Shown: piece after piece, positions 36,133-44,675 of the stretch
Position numbering within the stretch: the stretch's first letter is position 1
How the letters are laid out: each line of letters starts with the position of its first letter
Source of the DNA: a bacterium
GTDB lineage: Bacteria > Cyanobacteriota > Vampirovibrionia > Gastranaerophilales > UBA9971
Assembly (NCBI GenBank): GCA_037147175.1
Contig: JBAWVS010000004.1
Coordinates: forward strand, 25,934-89,933
DNA length: 64,000 bases
Direction: 5' to 3'
Position numbers and translations under genes: made by a program
Notes under the pieces: model-generated
The model's input: only the letters and a program-made list of their open reading frames with translations
Told to the model about the DNA's origin: nothing
Database searches by the model: none

Positions 36133-37686
36133 CTAGTGTTTAAAGTGTCTTAATCCTGTCATAATCATTGCAATTTCGTATTTTTCGGATTCTGCAATGA
36201 CATCAGCGTCTTTTATGCTTCCGCCAGGTTGAATTATAGCCCCTATTCTTGACTGCATAGCCGCATGAATATTATCTACAGCAGGGAAAAATCCGTCACT
36301 TGCAATCACTGCGTCTCTTGCTTCATCACATGCCTGACTTAAAGCTATCTCCATAGAAGCAATTCTACTTGTTTGCCCCATTCCTATTCCCAGAGTTCTA
36401 AGGTCTTTTGCAACTACTATTGCATTAGAACCTACATGCTTTACAACTTTCCAGGCAAAAAGCATATCTTCGATTTGTTTTTCAGTTGGTTTATTAGAAG
36501 TTGCAACCTTGAAGTTATTTGCTGTAAGCTCTGCTTTGTCTGAATCCTGAATCAAAGTTCCGAACGGCAAATCTTTTATTGTATATTTTTGCGCTTGCCT
36601 GTATGCAAAGAGATTAACAGGAATTTTTACAAGCCTTAAATTTTTCTTGGTCTTGAGTATTTCGAGAGCTTCTTCTGTAAAATCAGGAGCGACAATAACT
36701 TCAAAAAATATTTTTACTGAATGTTCAGCTATTTCTTTGGTTACAGGTTCGTTTAATCCTATAATTCCTCCAAATGCACTTATAGGATCACAACAATGAG
36801 CCTTTAAGTAAGCATCTGTGATTGTATTACCAAGAGCAACACCGCAAGGATTGTTGTGTTTGATAATGCACGCGGCAGGAACATCTATAAATTCACTGAC
36901 AATATTTAATGCAGAAGCCAAATCCACCATATTGTTATAAGAAAGTTCTTTTCCATGCAAAAGCTCAAAATCTATAGTTGAATGTTTTTTGTATAAAGCT
37001 GCCTTCTGGTGAGGATTTTCCCCATATCTTAAATCCCGGACTTTATCGAGGTTTAAGCTAAATACCTGAGGCAGTCCCTCTTCTGATTCGTCCAGAAGTC
37101 TTTTTGCCAGTTGCTCTGAAATAATTGAATCATACGAAGATACATATCTGAAAGTTTGCACTGCCAGATCTCTTCTAAGTTCATAAGTTGTATTTCCCTC
37201 ATTTTCATAGAGATCATCGATAATTTTTTCATACATAGCAGTTGAAAAAACGGGGGTTACGCTGAAGAAATTTTTTGCAGCAGCTCTTAATAGAGCAACT
37301 CCGCCGATATCGATATATTCATAAAGCTTTTCTACAGGCATTTCTTGATCTTTCGAAGCTTCTTCAAAAGGGTAAAGATTTACTATAACCATATCAATAA
37401 GGTCAATATCGTTATTTTCAAGCTCTTTAATTTCCTCTTCACGATTTCTGGAGGCAAGAATACCTGCATGAATCTTGGGATGAAGGGATTTTACTTTTCC
37501 GTTAAGAAGTTCCGTAAATCCGGTTATCTCGGAAATTTCCGTTACTTCAAGCCCGTTTTCTTTTAGTTCTTTATAAGTTCCGCCTGTTGAAATAATTTGA
37601 TAGCCGAATTGATTCTGCAATTTGCCAGCAAAATCCACTATTCCGTCTTTGTCATAAACACTTATAAAAGCTTTTTTACTTCTCAT
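36133..37686 (-). CDS. purH: Bifunctional AICAR transformylase/IMP cyclohydrolase
   Basis: Catalyses the last two steps of IMP synthesis. The N-terminal MGS-like cyclohydrolase domain (about 1-190) opens RSKKAFISVYDKDGIVDFA and has STGGTYKELK. The C-terminal transformylase domain has KHNNPCGVAL near residue 265 and ends VDNIHAAMQSRIGAIIQPGGS and TGLRHFKH. The 517-residue length is normal. ATG 37686 is preferred, with AAGGAG eight bases upstream; a GTG three codons earlier overlaps that site. Confidence 0.97.
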   Translation of the reverse strand: MRSKKAFISVYDKDGIVDFAGKLQNQFGYQIISTGGTYKELKENGLEVTEISEITGFTELLNGKVKSLHPKIHAGILASRNREEEIKELENNDIDLIDMVIVNLYPFEEASKDQEMPVEKLYEYIDIGGVALLRAAAKNFFSVTPVFSTAMYEKIIDDLYENEGNTTYELRRDLAVQTFRYVSSYDSIISEQLAKRLLDESEEGLPQVFSLNLDKVRDLRYGENPHQKAALYKKHSTIDFELLHGKELSYNNMVDLASALNIVSEFIDVPAACIIKHNNPCGVALGNTITDAYLKAHCCDPISAFGGIIGLNEPVTKEIAEHSVKIFFEVIVAPDFTEEALEILKTKKNLRLVKIPVNLFAYRQAQKYTIKDLPFGTLIQDSDKAELTANNFKVATSNKPTEKQIEDMLFAWKVVKHVGSNAIVVAKDLRTLGIGMGQTSRIASMEIALSQACDEARDAVIASDGFFPAVDNIHAAMQSRIGAIIQPGGSIKDADVIAESEKYEIAMIMTGLRHFKH

Positions 37687-37781
37687 CCAACTCACTCCTT
37701 TAAATTTAATTCGCTGACGAATTGATAATTAATTATATGGCAATAGTTTATCGTATTCAAGAAAATAGGTTAAATCGACTG

Positions 37782-37811
37782 TTTATACTGAAAAGCATCA
37801 CTCCTAAAAGC
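37782..37811 (+). repeat. Hairpin repeat family F, copy 2 (internally deleted)
   Basis: Reads TTTATACTGAAA joined directly to AGCATCACTCCTAAAAGC. In copy 3 (50967-51062) the same two ends are separated by about 45 bases that hold a long hairpin and are bounded by CTGAAA direct repeats. It lies between purH and ubiD. Confidence 0.7.
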
Positions 37812-37823
37812 ACTATGGCACAA

Positions 37824-39281
37824 TCATCCTAAAAAGCTCTTTAATTTATCATCAACTTTTTTCTTAATGTCCTCTGACATTAAAATTTCTTCGGGCCATT
37901 CTCTTGTGAAACCTTCCGAGTCCCATTTTTTCGTGGCATCAATTCCCATTTTTCCGCCATAACCTGATAAATCACAGGAATGGTCAAGCACATCAAGAGG
38001 TCCTTTAGTAATAACGCAATCTCTGGAAGGGTCTGTATTGTTAAAAATTTTCCAGCTCACCGCAGAAATATCATGCACATCCACATCAGAGTCTACAATG
38101 ATAACAAACTTTGTAAACATAAGCTGTCCTAAACCCCAGACAGCATTGATGATTTTGTTTGCATGTCCTGCAAATTTCTTGTCAATGCTGATGATTGCGC
38201 AGTTATGGAAAACTCCCTCAAAAGGCAAATTCATGTCTGTTATTTCAGGCAAAATAAGTCTTAATACAGGCAGGAAAATCTGTTCAGTTGCTTTTCCCAT
38301 ATAGCAATCTTCCTGCGGAGGCTTTCCGACAATTGTTGCAGGATATACAGGATTTTTTTTGTGAGTCATACAGGTAATATGAAAAACAGGATACTTATCA
38401 GCAAGACTATAATAGCCTGTATGATCGCCAAAAGGTCCTTCTGTGCGTTCTTCTTCTAAATCTACATACCCTTCTAAAACAATTTCGGCATCAGCAGGGA
38501 CTTCTATATCAACTGTTTTGCATTTAACCAGTTTTACGGGTGTTTTACGGAGAAATCCGGCAAAAATCATTTCATCAATCCACGGAGGAACAGGAGCAGT
38601 TGCCGCATAAGTTATAGCAGGATCGCAACCTAAAGCAACAGCTATTTCAAACTTCTTGCCTGCCTTTTTCGCCTCTTGAAAATTCTTAGCCCCGTCGTGG
38701 TGCTTGTGCCAGTGCATGCCTGTCGTGGTATTGTCAAATTTTTGAAGCCTGTACATCCCCATATTTCTGTTTCCTGTACGGGGATTCTTTGTAATAACAA
38801 GAGGAAGCGTGATAAAAGCCCCGCCGTCTTCAGGCCAGCATTTCAAAATCGGCAATTTGTCCAGAATAGGCTGGTTTAAGTTTGTAATAACAACTTCCTG
38901 ACAAGCGGCGCTGAAACATCCCTGCGGAAAAAATTGGCTAACTTCCAATAATTTTGGCAGTAAAGCAGCTTTCCCCACAAGAGAATCAGGTATTTCCGGT
39001 TTTATTAATTCCTCTATCCTTGCGGCAATTTCTTTTACGTTATTAACTCCGAGAGAAGCAGCCATTCTGTCAAAAGACCCGAAAGCGTTTGTCAAAACAG
39101 GAATATCATAGCCTTCCACGTTTTTAAACAGCAGTGCTTTGTTTTTTAATCCGATGTTTTTACCGGATCTATCAGTAATTTCTGTAATTTCCAGCTCAGA
39201 GCTCACCGGAAAATCAATTTCCAGAAGCTCATTTCTTTCCTTAAGAGTGTTTATAAAATCCTGTAAATCTTTGTATGCCAT
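37824..39281 (-). CDS. ubiD: UbiD-family prenylated-flavin decarboxylase
   Basis: UbiD enzymes use prenylated FMN, made by UbiX, to (de)carboxylate aromatic or unsaturated acids, such as 4-hydroxy-3-polyprenylbenzoate in quinone synthesis. The 485 residues carry the family features NRNMGMYRLQ, GMHWHKHHDGA and the catalytic EERTEGPFGDHTGYY segment near residue 280. No ubiX, prenyltransferase or other quinone gene is nearby. A role in quinone synthesis (ubiquinone or futalosine-route menaquinone) is only a possibility. The start at the ATG 39281 gives the standard N-terminus. Confidence 0.93.
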   Translation of the reverse strand: MAYKDLQDFINTLKERNELLEIDFPVSSELEITEITDRSGKNIGLKNKALLFKNVEGYDIPVLTNAFGSFDRMAASLGVNNVKEIAARIEELIKPEIPDSLVGKAALLPKLLEVSQFFPQGCFSAACQEVVITNLNQPILDKLPILKCWPEDGGAFITLPLVITKNPRTGNRNMGMYRLQKFDNTTTGMHWHKHHDGAKNFQEAKKAGKKFEIAVALGCDPAITYAATAPVPPWIDEMIFAGFLRKTPVKLVKCKTVDIEVPADAEIVLEGYVDLEEERTEGPFGDHTGYYSLADKYPVFHITCMTHKKNPVYPATIVGKPPQEDCYMGKATEQIFLPVLRLILPEITDMNLPFEGVFHNCAIISIDKKFAGHANKIINAVWGLGQLMFTKFVIIVDSDVDVHDISAVSWKIFNNTDPSRDCVITKGPLDVLDHSCDLSGYGGKMGIDATKKWDSEGFTREWPEEILMSEDIKKKVDDKLKSFLG

Positions 39282-39417
39282 AAATTAAATAATACTTTAG
39301 ACAAAGAATTTGATTTGTAACAATTTCTTAAAATTATTCAAAACAGATATCAACTTTTTTTTTGAGGAGCGTTAAAGCAAATGTAATATTAAAATATTTA
39401 ATAAAAAAGGAAAAAAT

Positions 39418-39744
39418 ATGGAAGTAAAAAATTTTAACAGAGCTATTTTAACAAAATCAGCTTATTCAAGCCAATCAGCTCAAAAAAATCAAATTGCATT
39501 TCAGGGCTTAAAAGAAAAAGCATTTAAAGCAGGAGTGAAGTTGTCTCCTGTTGGAATAGTTGATAATCCTTTTGTTGTTGCCTCGATGGTTACACAAAAA
39601 GCATTAACAAGCTTAAAAGAAGCTGCCTTTAAAGCAGGAGTGAAGTTGTCTCCTGTTGGAATGGTTGATAACGCATTTGTTGCTGCTTCAATGCTTACAC
39701 AAAAAGTTGTGAAGTCCGTTATAAAATTTGCAAAGAAAATCTAA
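39418..39744 (+). CDS. Small duplicated protein with N-terminal IAFQG motif, unknown function
   Basis: The 108 residues begin with a polar segment ending in IAFQG (about residues 27-31). Then follow two nearly identical 35-residue units, each starting FKAGVKLSPVG and containing VDN.FV.ASM.TQK. The units are also nearly identical in DNA (39526 and 39631, 105 bases apart), so the duplication is recent. The basic, amphipathic units might bind membrane or nucleic acid; nothing more can be said. AAAAAGG lies upstream of the ATG. Confidence 0.72.
   Translation: MEVKNFNRAILTKSAYSSQSAQKNQIAFQGLKEKAFKAGVKLSPVGIVDNPFVVASMVTQKALTSLKEAAFKAGVKLSPVGMVDNAFVAASMLTQKVVKSVIKFAKKI
39526..39735 (+). repeat. In-frame tandem duplication, 2 x 105 bp
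   Basis: Bases from 39526 and from 39631 share a run of about 40 bases with one change (AAAGCAGGAGTGAAGTTGTC and onward), diverging later in the unit. The period of 105 keeps the frame. Confidence 0.85.
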
Positions 39745-39757
39745 AATTTTTTTAACC

Positions 39758-40588
39758 TTACAATGCCTCATAAGTTTTTTGCAAAAGCACCGCGTCGTCT
39801 TCGATGTCGGGGCTTTCGCATATTACAGCGCCTTTCACGTTAAAGGTCTTAAAAGCTTTCATTAAATCCTTATAATTAAAGTCTGATTCTTCGAGCATAA
39901 GATGTTTTCGCTCGCCTTTGGCGGTGTATTCTATTCCTGCAATATGGGCATGGAAGTTTTCTAAAGCATGTACACCAATTTCATTGCTCATTTTTTCAAA
40001 AACTCTTGAAAACTCATCATAAGTATTCCACGCTCCGCCGCTTCTGGCATGAAGATGCGCAAAATCTATGCAGGGAAGCACCATTTCAACCTCATTGGAA
40101 AGTTGGATTAATTCATCTAAATCGCCCCACTGCGAAGCCTTTCCTGTAAGTTCAGGGCGAATCCATATTTTGATGTTTTCTGATTTTAAAGTATTTATAA
40201 TTTCGGTTAATTTTGATTTGACTTTGTTATAAACCTGTTTTTTGTCCTGCCCCATATAAAAAGCGGCATGAAAAGTTATGCTGTAACCACCGCAGGCATG
40301 GGCAACACGGGCAGTATCAAGAATTCTTTTTACGCTGGCGTCGACTTTATCTTCTTCAGGAGAAGCCAGATTAATAAAATAAGGGCCATGTGCCGTTAAA
40401 ACAAGCCCTTTTTCATGTGCTGCCTGTTTTACAATAGGCGGAGATTTGGCGTTCATATTAACGCCTCTGACAAATTCTATCTCCATACAGCCAAGTTTCA
40501 TTTCAACAAGATCATGAAATGCGTTCTCATAAGTTCTCGGGTTGGTTTTTATCGGGATTCCGGCTGTACCGAACAAAAGCTCATTCAT
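39758..40588 (-). CDS. Endonuclease IV / sugar isomerase-like TIM-barrel protein
   Basis: A 276-residue TIM barrel of the AP endonuclease 2 fold. Segments line up with endonuclease IV zinc ligands: AHGPYFINLASP near residue 67, FHAAFYMG, RPELTGK, CIDFAHLHARSGG, NFHAHIAG and a C-terminal CESPDIE. Several differ from classical Nfo (for example FHAA in place of FHPG and PEL in place of ETM), so a role in AP-site repair is possible but not certain. AAGGAAA precedes the ATG. Convergent with the duplicated small protein gene. Confidence 0.82.
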   Translation of the reverse strand: MNELLFGTAGIPIKTNPRTYENAFHDLVEMKLGCMEIEFVRGVNMNAKSPPIVKQAAHEKGLVLTAHGPYFINLASPEEDKVDASVKRILDTARVAHACGGYSITFHAAFYMGQDKKQVYNKVKSKLTEIINTLKSENIKIWIRPELTGKASQWGDLDELIQLSNEVEMVLPCIDFAHLHARSGGAWNTYDEFSRVFEKMSNEIGVHALENFHAHIAGIEYTAKGERKHLMLEESDFNYKDLMKAFKTFNVKGAVICESPDIEDDAVLLQKTYEAL

Positions 40589-40655
40589 ATCTTGTTTCCT
40601 TAAAAATTAATTCCGGTATATTTTAACGTAAAAGTGCTTTATTCTAAACACGAAT

Positions 40656-40680
40656 AAAAAAGCCTGCTTTTTAAAGCAGG
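40656..40680 (-). terminator. Intrinsic terminator after the GGDEF/HD-GYP gene
   Basis: CCTGCTTT (40663-40670) pairs with AAAGCAGG (40673-40680). On the minus strand the stem is followed by CTTTTTT, 24 bases after the stop at 40704. Confidence 0.85.
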
Positions 40681-40703
40681 TCATATAAATTAAAATTTTG
40701 AAA

Positions 40704-42617
40704 TTAAGATTTTGTGCATAAAGACGGTGCTATAGAAATAAATTTGTTTACCAGTTCTCTATCCCATTGGGTTCCAGCACCTGATCTGAGAATTTCTATT
40801 GATCTGTCAAGGGTTAATGATTTTCTGTAAGGTCTATGACTTATTAAAGCATGGAAAGCATCTGCAATAGCAACTATTTTAGCTCCTAATGGGATTTCTT
40901 CGGCTTTTAACCTGTCAGGATATCCTTGTCCGTCAACTCTTTCATGGTGGTATTTAACTATCGGAATTAAATCTTTCAGCGACTTAATAGGCTCTAAAAC
41001 TTTTTTAGCTCCAATAACGGGATGTTGTTTCATAATTTCCCATTCATGATCTGTTAAAGAACCGGGTTTTCTTAAAACGGCTTCTGTTATACCAATTTTG
41101 CCTACATCATGAAGCAATGCCGCAAGTTTGATTCTTTGGACAGTTTTTTCAGGTAAATTTATACTTCTTGCAAGAGCTTCGGCAAAGTCTGAAACAGCCT
41201 GAGAATGACCTCTTGTATAAGTGTCTTTTGCGTCAATTGCCCCGACAAGAGAAGAAACTACATCAAGAGGAATTTTAGGCATTTTTTTAGACTTAAGGAA
41301 TCTTTTTACAAGCTCATCTTCAAAATTCACGCCCCATTGGGAATGTCTTTTCGCTATTACGCGCGCAAGAGTGTCCAGCGCTATTTTATTCCAGAAGTTC
41401 ATGTCCTGAGCGCTTACAACAGCTGCTGTCCCGCTTTTGTAACCGTCATGCTTCGAAATAAGCATTGCCTGTTCTGCAAGTATTAGCAATTTTTCTTGAT
41501 CTTTCGCGCATTCAGGATAAGTAGCAACACCTATGCTGGCTTTTACATGACCTATTCCTTCAATACAGCATGCTGATAACGAATTATTTATATGTTTTGC
41601 TACATAACATGCTTTTGTATTATCAGCCCCGGGGAGGATAATTGCGATTTCATCACCGCCGTATCGACCTGCTATATCTTTTGTTCTGATATTTTTCTTT
41701 GTTTGCTCGGCTATAAGTGAAATAATTTCGTCACCTTTTAAATGACCGTGTTCTCTGTTTATTCTTGCAATATTATTAATGTCAAAGATTATTACAGAAA
41801 CGCTTTCACCTGTTTTTTCCGCATTTTTAATTGTTTGTCTCAAACATTCCTGAAATTCTTTATGATTTCTAAGACCTGTCAGTCCGTCTATATTTTTGGA
41901 AGAACAGAGTTGTTCGTTTAATTGCTTATTTACTATTAAAACTGTCGCATAAGTGCAGAGAGTATTGATAATTTCATCATGGTTACTGTTTCTTAAGCTT
42001 GCTCCTGCAACAAAAACACCCTTGCTTTTATTTTGGTGAACAAGCGGAATAACTATACTTTGATTTTCTCCGACGTTGCCGATTCTCTGAAAGGAGTTCG
42101 ACCCGTCCATTGCTGATATTGAGCCTGCGCCTTGCGAATCTTGTTTTTCAAAACTGCTGTTTCTCCTTCTTTCAATGCCTGTTCCGGAAGAAAAACTTAT
42201 ATTATTAGCGTATTTTATTGTTTTGTCATTAAAGCTTTTTACAAGAATATTTTCTGATTCATCAGTTGAATATTTAAATGAATAAACATTTTTAGCAAAC
42301 CCCATCATTTTAATGGTTAATTCGGTTTCTTGAGGATCAGGTATTCCTAATGCCGTAAAGTTATAGCCTAATTTAATAGCAGCATAATGGAGATGACTGT
42401 ATATTTCTGCTATAGTATCACCCGATTTTACGGAATTATAAAATTCTGTTATTACCTCTATAGGGTTTGCAGAAGAAGGAGAAAAAAACCTTTGCGATTT
42501 TCCGCCATAACTCGCATAGAAGTTATTCAATGCTTTACGAGCATTAAGCTGTGTATTAGCTCTCTGTGAATTAAGCTTAGAGAGGTTTTCTATTGACAAC
42601 TCTTGATTATGACTCAA
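40704..42617 (-). CDS. GAF-like/GGDEF/HD-GYP dual c-di-GMP protein
   Basis: A 637-residue protein that pairs a c-di-GMP synthase-type domain with a phosphodiesterase-type domain. A GAF-like region (about 45-230) is followed by a GGDEF domain with GGDEI near residue 318 and an intact RTKD inhibitory site, and then by an HD-GYP domain with HDVGKIG near 501 and HHERVDGQGYPD near 557. Both active-site signatures look intact, so switching between activities is possible. Coupling of GGDEF to HD-GYP is rarer than to EAL. The start is TTG at 42617, with AGAGG ten bases upstream and no ATG in frame until about residue 105. Confidence 0.93.
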   Translation of the reverse strand: MSHNQELSIENLSKLNSQRANTQLNARKALNNFYASYGGKSQRFFSPSSANPIEVITEFYNSVKSGDTIAEIYSHLHYAAIKLGYNFTALGIPDPQETELTIKMMGFAKNVYSFKYSTDESENILVKSFNDKTIKYANNISFSSGTGIERRRNSSFEKQDSQGAGSISAMDGSNSFQRIGNVGENQSIVIPLVHQNKSKGVFVAGASLRNSNHDEIINTLCTYATVLIVNKQLNEQLCSSKNIDGLTGLRNHKEFQECLRQTIKNAEKTGESVSVIIFDINNIARINREHGHLKGDEIISLIAEQTKKNIRTKDIAGRYGGDEIAIILPGADNTKACYVAKHINNSLSACCIEGIGHVKASIGVATYPECAKDQEKLLILAEQAMLISKHDGYKSGTAAVVSAQDMNFWNKIALDTLARVIAKRHSQWGVNFEDELVKRFLKSKKMPKIPLDVVSSLVGAIDAKDTYTRGHSQAVSDFAEALARSINLPEKTVQRIKLAALLHDVGKIGITEAVLRKPGSLTDHEWEIMKQHPVIGAKKVLEPIKSLKDLIPIVKYHHERVDGQGYPDRLKAEEIPLGAKIVAIADAFHALISHRPYRKSLTLDRSIEILRSGAGTQWDRELVNKFISIAPSLCTKS

Positions 42618-43101
42618 AATTTGAAGCCTCTTTTATAATGAACCTTAACTCTATAAAATTTTTTACACGAATATACTTCCTAAAGTTTATTCTATTAAGT
42701 TTTTATTTAATTTACTAGACCCAATTCTATTTTTTTTTAATATTTGTATTGAAATTTTATTAAAAGTTTTTTATACCGCATAACAAAAAAAAAACAATAA
42801 AAATTGATACCCGAGGATATTGCGTATTGGTAATTGTTTATTTTTGTAACGGTTCTTCGGTTTTTCCGAAAAATCGTAATATTTCTTAGTATTGTTTAGT
42901 GCTTTTTTTCACGAATACTCTTAATCTTGCACTTGTTGCTATTGTGCATTCGGATTATTTTTTTTAAAAAACGGACTAAAGTATTGACATTTATGAAACA
43001 AATGTGTTGAGTTTTCGTCCATAATACTAGGCGTATTAATTAGTACTAATTAGTAATTTATTAACAAATATAGAAAAAATTAAACAAAAAGGTGGTTAGT
43101 A
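42618..43101. other. Long divergent spacer upstream of a sigma factor gene
   Basis: These 484 AT-rich bases separate the GGDEF/HD-GYP gene and the sigma-70 gene. A short TTCGG/CCGAA hairpin lies at about 42856-42870. TTGACA occurs at 42984-42989 but I find no -10 box at a normal distance. An in-frame coding region is not visible on either strand. The unusual length for this genome suggests regulation of one or both genes. Confidence 0.45.
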
Positions 43102-44133
43102 ATGACGAGTTTGGATTCAGTAAAATTAAACAGTAAAGCAAGCAGTGAAATGGATTTTGAATATCTTGCCAAAATGGAAGATGTTGGTGTTTTTGAAATT
43201 GAAGAAGATTTTACGGAAATTGATGAAGATATAAAGTCAAATGCCGCTGAATTGAAGGATGTTCCAAAGCATAAAAAGATTTTTAATCAGGAGTTCAGGG
43301 CAAATGATATCTTGCAAATGTATTTAAGAGATGTCGGCAGAAAATCTATGATAAACGCCTCAGAAGAAATTGAACTCGGAAGAAAAATCAGAGAAGGCAA
43401 AAAAGAAGAAGCTGAAATTGCTAAATCAAAACTGGTTCAGGCAAATTTAAGACTCGTTGTGAGTATCTGTAAAAAATATGTCGGACAGGGCGTGCTTTTT
43501 ATGGATCTGGTGCAAGAAGGAAGTCTGGGTTTAATGCGCGCAGCCGAAAGGTTTGATTATAGGCGAGGTTTTAAATTCAGTACTTATGCGACATGGTGGA
43601 TAAGACAGACAATAATCCGTTGTATAGCAAATACTTCAAGAACGATACGTATTCCTGTTCATATGTCCGACAAAATAAGGCAATATAAAAAAGTTAAAAC
43701 AACATTAACTCTTGAATTAGGCAAAGAGCCGAGTGTGCAGGAAATAGGAAAAGCCATGCGGCTTTCGGCCGAGAAAGTTGCCTGTATAAAAAAAGCTATG
43801 TCAAGAGAACCAATGAGTCTTGACTTACCTATAGGTGAAGACCTTTATCTGGAGGATTATGTGCCTGATACTGAGGCCGTTTCTCCTCATGTCAGAGCGA
43901 TGGATAATCTTCTTCATGAGAATGTAATGAAAGCTTTATCTATTCTTACAGAAAGAGAGCAGGCTATACTTAAAGAAAGATTCGGATTAAATGACGGTAG
44001 AAGCAAAACTCTCGAACAATTAGGAAGGATTTTCGGATTTTCAAAAGAAAGAATCAGGCAAATAGAAGATATAGCCCTTAGAAAGCTTCGAGAGTCAAAA
44101 GCAATGAAGCCTTTAAAAGAATATATTTTATAA
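43102..44133 (+). CDS. RNA polymerase sigma-70 family factor (group 1 or 2)
   Basis: A 343-residue sigma factor with regions 1.2 ([12 protein letters not shown]), 2 ([20 protein letters not shown], then TIRIPVHM), 3 and 4 ([17 protein letters not shown] and [11 protein letters not shown]). The acidic N-terminus is short and there is no long non-conserved region, so it looks like a group 2 alternative factor of the cyanobacterial SigB-type rather than the main RpoD. AAGGTGG precedes the ATG, the 484 bp spacer upstream suggests regulation, and a terminator follows the stop. Confidence 0.93.
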   Translation: MTSLDSVKLNSKASSEMDFEYLAKMEDVGVFEIEEDFTEIDEDIKSNAAELKDVPKHKKIFNQEFRANDILQMYLRDVGRKSMINASEEIELGRKIREGKKEEAEIAKSKLVQANLRLVVSICKKYVGQGVLFMDLVQEGSLGLMRAAERFDYRRGFKFSTYATWWIRQTIIRCIANTSRTIRIPVHMSDKIRQYKKVKTTLTLELGKEPSVQEIGKAMRLSAEKVACIKKAMSREPMSLDLPIGEDLYLEDYVPDTEAVSPHVRAMDNLLHENVMKALSILTEREQAILKERFGLNDGRSKTLEQLGRIFGFSKERIRQIEDIALRKLRESKAMKPLKEYIL

Positions 44134-44138
44134 AAATA

Positions 44139-44181
44139 AATAAAGACTGCGAGATTTTAAATTTCGCAGTCTTTATTTTTT
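44139..44181 (+). terminator. Intrinsic terminator after the sigma factor gene
   Basis: AATAAAGACTGCGA (44139-44152) pairs perfectly with TCGCAGTCTTTATT (44164-44177) and is followed by a T run. A-rich bases in front allow some action on the opposite strand. Confidence 0.9.
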
Positions 44182-44228
44182 AGTTGTTTTTAATTTTCTG
44201 TTTCATATAAGTGTACGGGATGAATAAA

Positions 44229-44666
44229 TCAATGTGAAAGTATAAATGTAACAGGTCCGTCGTTTATGAGTGCCACATCCATATTTGCGCCAAATTGTCC
44301 TGTTTTTGTCGATATATTATAATTTTTTAAAATTTCAACAAATTTTTCATAGATTGGTATTGCTGTTTCAGGTTTTGCGGCATTATCAAAACTTGGTCTT
44401 TTCCCTTTTTTGCAGTCAGCTGCAAGGGTAAACTGCGAAACCACAAGGATTTCTCCTTTTATATCAAACAAAGACAAATTCATTTTTTCATTTTCATCTT
44501 CAAAAATTCTGAGATTCGCAATTTTATCCGCCAAAAATTGTGCCTGTTCAAAATCATCTCCTTTTTCAACCCCTAAGAGTACAAGGATTCCTTGCCCAAT
44601 ATCTGAATAAAGTTCGTTATTTATATTAACTGAAGCTTTTTTTACCCTTTGAATTACTGCTTTCAT
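44229..44666 (-). CDS. dtd: D-aminoacyl-tRNA deacylase
   Basis: Hydrolyses D-amino acids mischarged onto tRNA. The 145 residues show the DTD motifs [17 protein letters not shown] (about 76-92) and NDGPVTF near the C-terminus, with the usual opening [18 protein letters not shown] precedes the ATG. It lies nine bases downstream of recG and is co-transcribed with it. Confidence 0.96.
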   Translation of the reverse strand: MKAVIQRVKKASVNINNELYSDIGQGILVLLGVEKGDDFEQAQFLADKIANLRIFEDENEKMNLSLFDIKGEILVVSQFTLAADCKKGKRPSFDNAAKPETAIPIYEKFVEILKNYNISTKTGQFGANMDVALINDGPVTFILSH

Positions 44667-44675
44667 TTTTCCTCT

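Noticed and set aside
42984-43030. TTGACA as the sigma-gene promoter
   Set aside because: The nearest -10-like box (TAATAC) is more than 30 bases away, too far for a sigma-70 promoter.
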